A stretch of 64,000 nt of DNA from Eubacteriales bacterium (lineage in GTDB: Bacteria; Bacillota; Clostridia; Lachnospirales; Lachnospiraceae): positions 1-64,000 of the forward strand of contig JAUNJF010000001.1 of the NCBI GenBank assembly GCA_030533405.1, given 5' to 3'. The position numbers were made by a program, and so were the translations under genes. Shown in pieces: positions 54,974 through 63,828 of this stretch (position 1 is the first letter of the stretch; each line of letters starts with the position of its first letter). Under the pieces are notes generated by a model. That model was given only the letters and a program-made list of their open reading frames with translations. It had not been told where the DNA came from and made no database searches.

Positions 54974-57520
54974 ATGGACGGAAGAGTGATTGCAAAAATA
55001 TTGGTCCTGTTTATGATATTTGTAGGGACCATTTTTGTTGTAAACCGAATTGAAAATAGAGGAATGGAGGAAGTGTCGGTGGAAATGGAACAGGCGACAC
55101 TTCCCATTGTCTATGTGCGTTTTGAGAACGAATTTATTAATACGATGCATGGCTATACAGGTAAGGTAGATACGACGTATTTCCGTGATACCATTACACC
55201 ATTAGATCGTGGTCAGACCATTCATTTGTGGAGTGATCAGGGAAGTGACGATTATTCGGGCTATGAGTATGAATTGCGTAGTCAATATCAGGGTGATTTG
55301 ATTGAAAATGGAGCTGTTTCTGAGATTAACCATGCAGATGGTTATGACAAAATTGACATTACATTTCGAACACGATTAGAAGAGATGCAGGAATATGTAC
55401 TGGTATTAAAGGCGATGAAAGGCGAGGATACGGCTGTTCGCTATTATACAAGAGTGGTTGTGGAAAATCGGTTCCATACAGATCAATTGCTTGCATTTGT
55501 TCAAAATTTTAATGATGCATTATTTGATAAAGAGAAGGCTGACAGTGTCATTTCAAAAAGTATTGAGCCAAGTGAAGAGGGAAGCAATGAGTATTTATCA
55601 TCGGTAAATATTCATTCTAATTTTCATACCATTACATTTGCCAATATGGAGCCGACCAGGGTTACCAAACCGGTTGCAAGTATTAAGGAAATTGATGATA
55701 GTTATGCGGTTATTCAATTAAAATATATGATTTCTGCAATTGAAAATAAAGTGGTGGAGAATTTCTTTGTGACGGAGGACTATCGTGTCAGACTTGGAGA
55801 AAAGGATGCCATTTATTTGTTAGATTACAGTCGTAAGCAGGAAGCGTTGTTTACAACCGACAATGTGGATAATGCGAAAAATATGTTTAAAATCGGTGTG
55901 TCGGACGATGAGAACTTTGAGTTCAAAACGGCGGATAAAGAGAAAAAGCTTGCATTTACACAGGCGAGACAGCTTTGGTATTACGACTATAATGCAGGCG
56001 CGATTACAAATGTGTATGGATTTTGTCAGGCAGATAATTATACAGATAGTCGTGTTACCTATGATCAAAATAACATTAAGATTTTGTCGCTCAGTGATAA
56101 TGGTGACATCACATTTGCGGTGTATGGATATATGAATCGTGGTGTGCACGAGGGACAGGTTGGTATTTCGGTATATCAATATCTTGCCAATAAAGGCCAA
56201 ATGAAGGAATTGTTGTTTATTGAGAATAACAAACCATATAACATTTTGAAGGAAGATATGGAGACCCTGATGTATCTAAATGAAGAAGGGGATTTTTATT
56301 ATTTTGACAATGACTGTATTGTGAAAATTAATACCAAAACAAGAATTGCTGAGATTTTTGTTGAGGATGTGTTAAATGAGCATCTTGCTGTTTCTGATGA
56401 TAATCATTTGATTGGTTATCCAAACTCTTTGACACCACAAAATACAGATTTGGTGACTGTGTATAATTTGGACAATGGTGAGCAATCTGTAATCAAAGCA
56501 GAAGCTGGTGAACGTTTAGAGCCGATTGGGTTTGTTGAAACAGATTTAATTTTGGGCCGTATTTATGAAAGTGATATTATTACGCGTTTGGACAAGACTG
56601 TCGTTTGTCCAATGGCGAAGATTGATATTATCAGCCCAGATAATCAGGTTGTAAAAGAATATGGTGCAACGGGAATTTATATCATGGAGGCAACTGCCAA
56701 AGATGGTGTCGTGTATTTGGATCGTGCGCGTATTGTGAATGGTTCAATAGAGCCAACAACGCAAGACTTTATTACGTACAAACAGGAAGAAAGCAACGAT
56801 GTGATTAAGACCGCATATCGGTTTAACGACGATTCCTATAATCTGCTTTATGTTGTATTTCCAAATTATATGTTTATACAGGAAGAACCAAAGCTTTTGA
56901 TTACAAAACATACCGTTTCGGATGATGATACTACGGTTAAGATTGCATTTGATCACACAAACAAAAAGTTTTATGCATATGGTCAGGGACAGTATCAGAC
57001 CGACTATCTAAGCTTAAACGCAGCAGTGCGTGTTGCCTATGAAAATGCAGGTGTTGTTTTGGATCAAAATGGTGTAATTGTTTGGCGTAAAATTGCAGTA
57101 AAGGATTACCATACGGTTGCTGACAAGATTCAACTCTATCATGTGGATGAAATTCAGGATACGTTGGCTGCATGTATATATATGATGGGTGTGTACGAAG
57201 AGAAAACACCAGAATTTGCTATGATTCAAAGCGATTTGCAAAATGATGTGTTAACAGAGGATGTCATGCTCAAATATGTGGGACGACAAGGTACCGATAT
57301 TACAGGATGTGATTTTGAAAATGGTTTGTATTACCTGTGTAAGGATGCGCCTGTTATTACCAGATTTGCAGATGGAACTTATGTCTTAGTTACAAGTTAT
57401 AATGGTGAGCGTGTTCGTTATATCAATCCGTTGGAGCAGGAAGATATTGTGGAATCGCGAGATAAGTTTGAGCGAAGAGTGAAAGATAGCGGTAACGTAT
57501 TTATTAGTTATGTTAGGTAA
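54974..57520 (+). CDS. Large membrane-anchored extracytoplasmic protein
   Basis: The 848-residue protein has one N-terminal signal-anchor helix (VIAKILVLFMIFVGTIFVV). A long extracytoplasmic part has repeated beta-strand and Asp/Tyr-rich segments suggesting propeller-like modules (about 250-600). A C-terminal region (about 690-848) has ACIYMMGVYEEKTPEFAMIQ and VITRFADGTYVLVTSYN, loosely like a peptidase C39 fold but with no clear catalytic Cys-His. Function is unknown. GGAG precedes the ATG. Confidence 0.7.
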   Translation: MDGRVIAKILVLFMIFVGTIFVVNRIENRGMEEVSVEMEQATLPIVYVRFENEFINTMHGYTGKVDTTYFRDTITPLDRGQTIHLWSDQGSDDYSGYEYELRSQYQGDLIENGAVSEINHADGYDKIDITFRTRLEEMQEYVLVLKAMKGEDTAVRYYTRVVVENRFHTDQLLAFVQNFNDALFDKEKADSVISKSIEPSEEGSNEYLSSVNIHSNFHTITFANMEPTRVTKPVASIKEIDDSYAVIQLKYMISAIENKVVENFFVTEDYRVRLGEKDAIYLLDYSRKQEALFTTDNVDNAKNMFKIGVSDDENFEFKTADKEKKLAFTQARQLWYYDYNAGAITNVYGFCQADNYTDSRVTYDQNNIKILSLSDNGDITFAVYGYMNRGVHEGQVGISVYQYLANKGQMKELLFIENNKPYNILKEDMETLMYLNEEGDFYYFDNDCIVKINTKTRIAEIFVEDVLNEHLAVSDDNHLIGYPNSLTPQNTDLVTVYNLDNGEQSVIKAEAGERLEPIGFVETDLILGRIYESDIITRLDKTVVCPMAKIDIISPDNQVVKEYGATGIYIMEATAKDGVVYLDRARIVNGSIEPTTQDFITYKQEESNDVIKTAYRFNDDSYNLLYVVFPNYMFIQEEPKLLITKHTVSDDDTTVKIAFDHTNKKFYAYGQGQYQTDYLSLNAAVRVAYENAGVVLDQNGVIVWRKIAVKDYHTVADKIQLYHVDEIQDTLAACIYMMGVYEEKTPEFAMIQSDLQNDVLTEDVMLKYVGRQGTDITGCDFENGLYYLCKDAPVITRFADGTYVLVTSYNGERVRYINPLEQEDIVESRDKFERRVKDSGNVFISYVR

Positions 57521-57591
57521 TTGCGAAACTCAATTTATGTGGTTTATATTTTACAACATTAATCCAAGTAAGTTGAGAGTTTCGCAATTAT
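57517..57591. repeat. Palindromic repeat copy, 75 bp
   Basis: GTAATTGCGAAACTC and GAGTTTCGCAATTAT (with a 2-base offset) form inverted ends around TTTATGTGG...AATCCAAGTAAGTTGA. It is closely related to the copy at 58281-58360. It begins just inside the end of the preceding gene. Confidence 0.75.
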
Positions 57592-57626
57592 CTAAAAGTA
57601 ATATGATTGAAAGAGGAGAGCGGGAA

Positions 57627-57830
57627 ATGATACTTGCAGTGATTGTTGCGGTTGTTGGAATCGTGCTTATGATAGTTGGCAAGAATGTCACGCACTATGT
57701 ACCGCCGAACTTTAATGGGACAGATGATGGATTTATAGATTTGATGAAAATGACAGGAAGTGTTTTGCGGATTGCTGGTATTGTGATTGTTGCAATCGCG
57801 ATTGTGTTAGGGATTGCAACTGTTTTATGA
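57627..57830 (+). CDS. Small membrane protein
   Basis: A 67-residue protein with two hydrophobic helices (MILAVIVAVVGIVLMIVG and VLRIAGIVIVAIAIVLGIATVL) separated by a polar loop with HYVPPNFNGTDDG. Clear AGAGGAGAG site 6 bases before the ATG at 57627. I recognise no family; it could be a minor envelope or stress peptide. Confidence 0.6.
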   Translation: MILAVIVAVVGIVLMIVGKNVTHYVPPNFNGTDDGFIDLMKMTGSVLRIAGIVIVAIAIVLGIATVL

Positions 57831-57922
57831 GGGAATTGTTTGTAAAGGAATGTGTTAGCAAGCTCGCTAGAATTGCGCAAAGTATCCACAAGCATCGACT
57901 TGAATCCTAAGCGAAAAAAGGT

Positions 57923-58243
57923 TCAAAGATATTCAGATAGTAGTTGCCGAATGCGGGTAATTTCGAGCTGCTTTTCTTCGAGAAAATGATCCATGAAATG
58001 CACTAGTTTGGAATGGTTGTCCAAGGTTTTGTTAGAACATGAATCAGAAATGAGTGAATCTATAGAAATATTTAGAACATTAGAGATGTCTTGGAGACAT
58101 TCCAAACTAGGTCGAGAGGAACCTCGTTCGATGTTGCCGAGGTGTTTGGAGCTACATGCTAGCTTTGATGCTAATTCTAATTGGGTGAATCCCGATTGTA
58201 TGCGGAAGTATTGAATGCGTTTGCCTAATTCTTCGTAATTCAT
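57923..58243 (-). CDS. XRE family transcriptional regulator
   Basis: The 106-residue protein starts MNYEELGKRIQYFRIQSGFTQLELASKLACSSKHLGNIERGSSRPSLECLQDISNVL, a classic Cro/CI helix-turn-helix. A short C-terminal tail follows (LVHFMDHFLEEKQLEITRIRQL). AAGGAG precedes the start at 58243. Flanked by two copies of the palindromic repeat. Targets unknown. Confidence 0.88.
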   Translation of the reverse strand: MNYEELGKRIQYFRIQSGFTQLELASKLACSSKHLGNIERGSSRPSLECLQDISNVLNISIDSLISDSCSNKTLDNHSKLVHFMDHFLEEKQLEITRIRQLLSEYL

Positions 58244-58280
58244 TTGGGGGCTCCTTTTTTTCAAATAATGGACTAGGGGG

Positions 58281-58360
58281 GTAATTGCGAAACTCAATTT
58301 ATGTGGTCAAGAGTTATAAAATATAAACAAATCCAAGTAAGTTGAGGGTTTCGCAATTAC
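58281..58360. repeat. Palindromic repeat copy, 80 bp
   Basis: GTAATTGCGAAACTCAATTT at the left and GGGTTTCGCAATTAC at the right are inverted ends, with ATGTGG...AAATATAAACAAATCCAAGT between. It matches 71-140 (inverted) and 57517-57591. Confidence 0.8.
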
Positions 58361-58457
58361 CTGTGTAATAATATATATTTATATTACAGGATAAAAAAGC
58401 AGATGAACAGGAACTATAGTTATATTTTTAATAAAATTTGTGAAAAGTATTTTTTGT

Positions 58458-58991
58458 TCAAGATTGAAAAAATAATTTAGAAATGTAGAGGGAAATAAAA
58501 AGAGAACAGGTTGCAATGAAAATGCCGACTGGAATTGTCCAGCGGCTTTTTTTAATTTGAATGCTCATGTAGTATACAGAGATGGTATAAAAAAGGGTTT
58601 CCGTACAGCTTAACAGAATCGAGGCGGAAAAGCCAATATAGGAATCTGTGCCATAGGTTTTAAAGATGTCAAACAGTAAACCATTGGCACCAGAAGCTGA
58701 TACGGTTTTTAAAAAAGAAAGTGGCAACAAAGCAGACGGAATATGTAAGAATTTGGTGACAGGCTCTAAAAAATGGCAGAGCATATCCAGTGCTCCGGAA
58801 TTTCTAAAAATACCGACGGCAACTAATAATCCAATGATGGTTGGAGCAATATGGTAGACGGTTAAAAGTCCTTGTTTTCCGCCTTTTATAAAGAGTTCAA
58901 ATACAGGTTTTTTATAAAGAAGTGCATCAACTACAATGTAGAAAATAACAAATGGGATCAGAAAAACGGAGATAAAATTAAAAAAATGCAT
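58458..58991 (-). CDS. spmB: Spore maturation protein B
   Basis: The 177-residue membrane protein has four or five helices and the conserved GGKQGLLTVYHIAPTIIGLLVAVGIF, TVSASGANGLLFD and DSYIGFSASILLSCTETLFYTISVYY. SpmB works with SpmA in spore core dehydration. The start at 58991 has AAAGGAAC upstream; a longer in-frame start at 59018 lacks one. Follows spmA by 79 bases. Indicates a spore former. Confidence 0.92.
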   Translation of the reverse strand: MHFFNFISVFLIPFVIFYIVVDALLYKKPVFELFIKGGKQGLLTVYHIAPTIIGLLVAVGIFRNSGALDMLCHFLEPVTKFLHIPSALLPLSFLKTVSASGANGLLFDIFKTYGTDSYIGFSASILLSCTETLFYTISVYYMSIQIKKSRWTIPVGIFIATCSLFISLYISKLFFQS

Positions 58992-59070
58992 AGTTGTTCC
59001 TTTCAATTTTAATTGCATAGTTTTAATAGTTGTTCTTTCATGATTTTAGTGAAAATAAATGATGTATATT

Positions 59071-59661
59071 TTATGATCGAGAACTTGAAAGTAATTTGCA
59101 CATCAAAATCGCAAGTAGGGTTGTGAGAAAGGTGGCCAGTAGAGAGGGTCCAACAATCGCCAGCGGTGCAGGACTGCCATATTGTGTTCGATATGCAATC
59201 ATGTTTATCGGAATCAGTTGCAGGGAGGAAATATTAAGAATTAAAAGGGTGCACATTTCGTTGCTTGCGATGGAAGCATCATTGCCACGACTTATCTCCA
59301 ATTCTTTTAAGGCTTTCATGGCTTGCAAACCAGTTGGGGTACATGCCCAGCCAAGACCTAAAATGTTAGCTATAAAATTGGAACAAATATAGGTAGAAGC
59401 AATGTGATCTTTGGGGAGGTTTGGAAACATGAAACGAATAAAGGGACGCATTTTTTGAGACAGACGATGCGTAAGTCCAGAACCTTCTGCAATGGACAAA
59501 AATCCATTCCACATGCCAACAACACCTGCCATGACAAAGAGCAATTCCATAGCATCTTTGGCAGAGGTTAAGATACCATTACAAGTTGCCTCTAAGGTGC
59601 CAGAAAATGCAGAGGCGAGTAAGCCAATTAAAATCAAAAATGCCCATAAATAATTTAGCAT
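59071..59661 (-). CDS. spmA: Spore maturation protein A
   Basis: The 196-residue membrane protein has MLNYLWAFLILIGLLASAFSG, SAKDAMELLFVMAGVVGMW, SNFIANILGLGWACTPTGL and NISSLQLIPINMIAYR, the SpmA pattern (nucleoside-transporter-like gate domain). The usual start is this Met at 59661; an upstream in-frame TTG at 59712 with AGGA before it would add 17 residues and cannot be excluded. Confidence 0.92.
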   Translation of the reverse strand: MLNYLWAFLILIGLLASAFSGTLEATCNGILTSAKDAMELLFVMAGVVGMWNGFLSIAEGSGLTHRLSQKMRPFIRFMFPNLPKDHIASTYICSNFIANILGLGWACTPTGLQAMKALKELEISRGNDASIASNEMCTLLILNISSLQLIPINMIAYRTQYGSPAPLAIVGPSLLATFLTTLLAILMCKLLSSSRS

Positions 59662-59844
59662 AAAAATGTCGTTTCTTTTAATATATGAATGGAGCGAATC
59701 AGAATATGACAAAATCCTGGGGAGAGATGCATGCTTTATGATGTTTGGATTTGAAAATGTGAGTAAAAATTATAAAAATATCCCTAATTTGGACAATATG
59801 CACAAATGCTAAATAAATATTTTTGATAAAACAGTCATTAAAAA

Positions 59845-59926
59845 GCTTCCCCTATAAATTTTTTTTGTTCCCCTGTATCTACTAATCAACTCCCTGTTTC
59901 ATTTTTTGGAAGGGGAGCCTTTTTTT
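59845..59926 (+). terminator. Possible terminator or structured RNA upstream of the decayed XRE gene
   Basis: GCTTCCCC (59845-59852) can pair with GGGGAGC (59912-59918), or CTCCC (59890-59894) with GGGAG, followed by seven T residues. The transcript it would end is not evident. Apart from this and the XRE fragment, the gap 59713-60198 shows only AT-rich DNA. Confidence 0.35.
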
Positions 59927-60081
59927 GTAGATGTTGCAAAATAGCCTTAGGCGGAGGAATTAGATATAATATATATATGTTATATATTTAAGTAGCACAA
60001 AAACAAAGATTATTTTTGAAATATGTCTATTGAAAAATTGGTGAAACTTGTGAGAATTACAATGGAATGGAGGGAACACTG

Positions 60082-60168
60082 ATGATGTATAGACTAGAAT
60101 ACAATCTGAAGGTTATTGGAGAAAATTTAAGGAGATTACATGAGAAAAAGTCCCTTGTTGAACAGTGA
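60082..60168 (+). pseudogene. Truncated XRE regulator fragment
   Basis: An ATG frame of 28 residues (MMYRLEYNLKVIGENLRRLHEKKSLVEQ in two parts) matches the first helix of Cro/CI-type regulators and then stops at two consecutive TGA codons. AGGGAACA precedes it. The rest of the helix-turn-helix is missing, so the gene is decayed. The same frame continues into the next gene. Confidence 0.6.
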
Positions 60169-60198
60169 TGAGAAAAGGTAATCTATCCATATCGAAAT

Positions 60199-60894
60199 GT
60201 GGTTTTAAAATATAAATTGGAATTGACGCATTTATCGGAGCACTCAGATTCTGAACTTGATCGTATTATTTCTGCGTCTGCAAAATTATCTTTTGAACAA
60301 GATAAAAAACATAAAAAAGAAAGATGGTTTCTGGATGATAGTGTAGATTATAAAAAGATTCAGTTCAAAAAGGATGATTATCTTATTGAACTAAAGAAAA
60401 AGATGGAGGTTGGTCAAAAAGAAATTAAAGAGGCAGTAGAAAAAGAAAATGCTAGAATTATTGAAATTGCAAAGCAATATGAAGACTGTGTATATCTTGA
60501 AGCATCTTGTATTTCTAGTGGAGATAAGTTAGCTTATCATATCGCAGATTATATAGGTGTAATTGAACCACGATTGCATAGTGGTATGTTTCAGGATAGT
60601 GTACTTTATATAAAGCATCGCACAAGTGAAACGAATGAAGATGCTTTGGATTTTAGATATTTTCCTCAAGGATTGGGAAATATTATCGAAACTTATAGTT
60701 GGTCAGATAATATAAAACAAGCGGTAATCAAAAATAGAACAGGTGAGAAGATTTTGTTTAATGGCGAAGAGATTGCACCTGAAGAAGTAAGGGCGTTTAC
60801 TCCGGAAAGACATACTCAAGGATTATTTAGCCCGGATTGCTATAATGGAAAGCCTAATAAAAGAAAAAGAGGAATTAACTCCTCTTTTTTTTAG
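60199..60894 (+). CDS. Hypothetical protein, possibly a remnant
   Basis: A 231-residue frame starting at a GTG with no ribosome binding site. It is Lys/Glu-rich in the first half (ELKKKMEVGQKEIKEAVEK) and has VYLEASCISSGDKLAYHIADYIGVIEPRL in the second. Its last codons form a terminator (60864-60889). It shares frame with the XRE fragment just upstream, so the two may be pieces of one altered gene. No family recognised. Confidence 0.45.
   Translation: MVLKYKLELTHLSEHSDSELDRIISASAKLSFEQDKKHKKERWFLDDSVDYKKIQFKKDDYLIELKKKMEVGQKEIKEAVEKENARIIEIAKQYEDCVYLEASCISSGDKLAYHIADYIGVIEPRLHSGMFQDSVLYIKHRTSETNEDALDFRYFPQGLGNIIETYSWSDNIKQAVIKNRTGEKILFNGEEIAPEEVRAFTPERHTQGLFSPDCYNGKPNKRKRGINSSFF
60864..60889 (+). 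terminator. Terminator overlapping the end of the hypothetical gene
   Basis: AAAAAGAGGA and TCCTCTTTTT form a 10-bp stem with a 6-base loop, followed by more T residues. The stop codon lies within 5 bases. Confidence 0.8.
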
Positions 60895-60912
60895 AATTAG
60901 CACTCCAAAAGC

Positions 60913-62478
60913 TTAAACAACAATCTCGAAAATCTCTTTTATGGTTTCGTCTGATGAAAGATAACCTTTTGTGTATTTTTTGTTTTTTAAGAATGAAAAG
61001 CTTACTAAATAGCCTTTTGTATTATTTCGGCTCTCAATATAGCCTTCTAATTGTTGAATACCGTCTTTTCGGTATTCTGTTCCGTGCCAAATCTTTAATT
61101 CGATAATGAATTCTTCTGAGCCATATACTACAACAATATCCATTCGGTTGCTGTTTCTTGTTTCTGGCTCTACAAAGTAAAAACCTGTTCCGTTGATAAT
61201 AGGCTTTAAAAAACATAAGAATAATAAACGTCCTTGTTTTTCAAGAAATTTATCATTTTCTTCCCGATATTCCGCCTTCATAATTTCTTGAAATTTTACT
61301 AATACACGAGACATGTCTAATCTGCCGTTGATAATAAACTGATTTCGATCCGATGTAATAGAAATATCTTCGCGATTTTTTTTGCTTAATACATGATTAT
61401 ACAAAATTGTATCAAAGATAACATTTGAAATAGCAACCTTGTTATCCTGATTTTTTAAGATTCCAAGCATCGCACCAAACTGAATTACAGGATCTGTAAT
61501 GGCATACAAATATTCTTTGTTTCCAAACAGGATATCATCAATCAGCAATTGCAAATCGGCGTGATTCTCATAGTTCTTTGCTAAATCATCAAATAAGGTA
61601 CATGGTAGCTGCAAAAGTGCATGCTCCGCAACTCTGACATTGTCTAGTGTCCACTCGCGGTTTCCATCCTCATCAATCCATTTACACAAACGACTTACCA
61701 AAAATGGATAACCGCTTGTGTAGAAATATATTTGATTACTAATTGCTTCAATATCCATGCCTGTGTGATAATCTTGTTCATAATCCTGTAGCATGGTTGC
61801 GATTTCTTTAGCAGAAAAACTCATATCAATATTGAAGTCTACCGCAATGTTCCATGGACTATTATATTTTTTTTCTTCGTCTGGACGAAGTTTTATTTTC
61901 AGGTTCTTTATATCATATACACCTGCTAAAATGACGCTCTTAAATGTATAATCTCTTCCAGAACTTCTAGCCAGATATTTATTACGTAACATGCCTAAGA
62001 AGTTTAAAAATATTTGATTATCGGAGCTTTTGTCAACTTCATCAATCATTAAAATGATTTCTTTATTTACCTGTTTGCATAAGGCAGTAATTTTATCGCT
62101 CAGATATTCAAATGCATCATTGAATGAATCCATATCATAATCTGTCGTATCGCCCCATTTTGCTACGATATTGGAATCGATTTTAATAAAATCAAGTTCT
62201 TTCTTAACTTTATAGATAAAATTCTTTACAAATGCAATTTCGTTTTGAAATGCGAGATCTCCCATTCCCTCAAAACTTAACCATATAACATGATATTGGT
62301 CTTGTATTGTTTGATTCAATAGCGATAAGGTTGTAGTCTTACCATACTGTCTTGCCCGATTAATGGTGAAGTAGCTATCTTTTTCAATCAATGTAATAAT
62401 GGCATTGATCTTATCTGTTGTATCAACCATATAATGTTTGTTTGGAATACAGGTTCCTGTTACATTAAATTCTTTCAT
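60913..62478 (-). CDS. AAA-ATPase-like protein with PDDEXK nuclease-like C-terminus
   Basis: The 521-residue protein has FTINRARQYGKTTTLSLL (P-loop), IILMIDEVDKSSDN (Walker B-like), and a middle region with NQIYFYTSGYPFLVSRLCKWID. A C-terminal RMDIVVVYGSEEFIIELKIWHG carries the Asp...Glu-x-Lys of PDDEXK folds. This matches the AAA-ATPase-like/DUF1703 type, widespread and often multi-copy in gut Firmicutes and Bacteroidetes. A defence or mobile-element role is suspected but unproven. GGAAGGAG precedes the ATG. Confidence 0.85.
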   Translation of the reverse strand: MKEFNVTGTCIPNKHYMVDTTDKINAIITLIEKDSYFTINRARQYGKTTTLSLLNQTIQDQYHVIWLSFEGMGDLAFQNEIAFVKNFIYKVKKELDFIKIDSNIVAKWGDTTDYDMDSFNDAFEYLSDKITALCKQVNKEIILMIDEVDKSSDNQIFLNFLGMLRNKYLARSSGRDYTFKSVILAGVYDIKNLKIKLRPDEEKKYNSPWNIAVDFNIDMSFSAKEIATMLQDYEQDYHTGMDIEAISNQIYFYTSGYPFLVSRLCKWIDEDGNREWTLDNVRVAEHALLQLPCTLFDDLAKNYENHADLQLLIDDILFGNKEYLYAITDPVIQFGAMLGILKNQDNKVAISNVIFDTILYNHVLSKKNREDISITSDRNQFIINGRLDMSRVLVKFQEIMKAEYREENDKFLEKQGRLLFLCFLKPIINGTGFYFVEPETRNSNRMDIVVVYGSEEFIIELKIWHGTEYRKDGIQQLEGYIESRNNTKGYLVSFSFLKNKKYTKGYLSSDETIKEIFEIVV

Positions 62479-62525
62479 TGATATCAGCTCCTTCCCATGA
62501 AATCATCTTATATAAAACTCATTTT

Positions 62526-62554
62526 ATTATACAGGATTACGAATGTCGATTCAA
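62526..62554 (-). promoter_or_regulatory. Promoter of the AAA/PDDEXK gene
   Basis: On the minus strand TTGAAT (62549-62554) and a perfect TATAAT (62526-62531), spacer 17 bases. It lies 48 bases before the ATG. Confidence 0.75.
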
Positions 62555-62761
62555 GGAGAATACAGAAGTAAACAATGTTACTGCGTTAAGAAATATAATT
62601 GGTATAAAAATCCCATCCATTGGAAATACTTCCAACTAAGATAAATTCAAATATGGTTAGCGAGTATTAAAAGTTGGATTATGGAATATTCATATATGAG
62701 TAAGGTTGAGAATAATATCATATAAAATCATCCGTAAAATTTAGTGGGATGAGGTGATGAA

Positions 62762-63094
62762 GTGGAAACACGCATCAAACAGTTAAGAGAATCAAGAGGA
62801 ATGAGTCAAACTGCTTTGGCGGAGCTGGTTGGAAGTACGCAACAGTCACTTTGTAGATATGAAAATGGTAAGACGGCGCCACCTGCAGATGTGATTGTGG
62901 CTATCGCAAAATATTTTCAGGTGTCAACCGATTATGTGTTGTGCTGTTCTAATTCTATGATGAATATGGATATGCAGGAGCAGGCAAAGCATGATTATGA
63001 ATTAATGTATCGGGAAATATCCATGCTAAAACGACTAAGTGAGCAGAAGAGAAGGCTGGTTATGATGATGATGGAAGAGTTGGAAGGTGTCTGA
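62762..63094 (+). CDS. XRE family regulator
   Basis: The 110-residue protein has METRIKQLRESRGMSQTALAELVGSTQQSLCRYENGKTAPPADVIVAIAKYF, a Cro/CI helix-turn-helix. A C-terminal coiled-coil-like tail follows (YELMYREISMLKRLSEQKRRLVMMMMEELEG). GTG start at 62762 with GAGGTGA upstream. The LytTR regulator gene starts 2 bases after its stop. Confidence 0.9.
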   Translation: METRIKQLRESRGMSQTALAELVGSTQQSLCRYENGKTAPPADVIVAIAKYFQVSTDYVLCCSNSMMNMDMQEQAKHDYELMYREISMLKRLSEQKRRLVMMMMEELEGV

Positions 63095-63096
63095 AG

Positions 63097-63828
63097 ATGC
63101 AAAGAAATTTTTTGATTTTAGAGGATAATTCGCCACAGAGAGAAATGCTTAGCGCGTATGTGAAAAATATCAGTTCGGATATTCGTGTTTTTGCAACAGA
63201 TGATGTTTCGCAGGCGTATCGTTTTGCACAGGAACAGACGATGGACTGTTTTATGGTAGATATCATTTTAAATGTTGAGAAAAAAGGTGACACCTCTGGT
63301 GTTCGCTTTGTGCAATCGATTCGGCAAATGTCAAAATATTACAACACGCCTGTTTTGTTTATTACAAGTCTTGAAGATCCAAGTAGTTATGCGTACAGGG
63401 AGCTGCATTGTTTCGATTATATTGAAAAGCCATTTGATCAAAAACGGATTAAGGCAAATGTAGAAAAAATTTTGCAAATCCCAGTTGTTAGGGAGTCTGA
63501 AAAGACTCTTGTTTTTCGTAAGGACGGAATTCTCTATCCCATTCCATGTGAAGATATTCTGTATATACAATGTGTGCACCATGTTGTACAAATTCATTTA
63601 AAGAATCAGACTGTTTTTGAAGCACAATATCGTACCTGTCAGGAAATTTTAGATGAAGCAGATTCCAGAACCTTGTTTCAATGCAACAGAAATACTATTG
63701 TGAATCAACAATATGTATACAATGTAGATTTGGTAAATCGTTTCATCACATTGATGAACCAAAATGAGAAAATTTCAATTGGTGGAACATATAAGAAAAA
63801 GGTTGCGGAGTTGTTTGAAAATGATTGA
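63097..63828 (+). CDS. LytTR-family response regulator
   Basis: The 243 residues comprise a receiver domain (FLILEDNSPQREMLSAYV, phospho-Asp in TMDCFMVDIIL, Lys in DYIEKPF) and a C-terminal LytTR DNA-binding domain (ILYIQCVHHVVQIHLK, FQCNRNTIVNQQYVYNVDLVNRFITLMNQNEKISIG). This is the AgrA/VirR/ComE class. It overlaps the next gene by 8 bases. Autoinducer or bacteriocin control is typical of the class. Confidence 0.92.
   Translation: MQRNFLILEDNSPQREMLSAYVKNISSDIRVFATDDVSQAYRFAQEQTMDCFMVDIILNVEKKGDTSGVRFVQSIRQMSKYYNTPVLFITSLEDPSSYAYRELHCFDYIEKPFDQKRIKANVEKILQIPVVRESEKTLVFRKDGILYPIPCEDILYIQCVHHVVQIHLKNQTVFEAQYRTCQEILDEADSRTLFQCNRNTIVNQQYVYNVDLVNRFITLMNQNEKISIGGTYKKKVAELFEND

Noticed and set aside
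13488-57861. Shared 16-mer AGGAATGTGTTAGCAA at 13488 and 57846, both after stop codons
   Set aside because: One exact 16-base match between two sites is near chance expectation in 64 kb of AT-rich DNA, and the surrounding sequences do not align.
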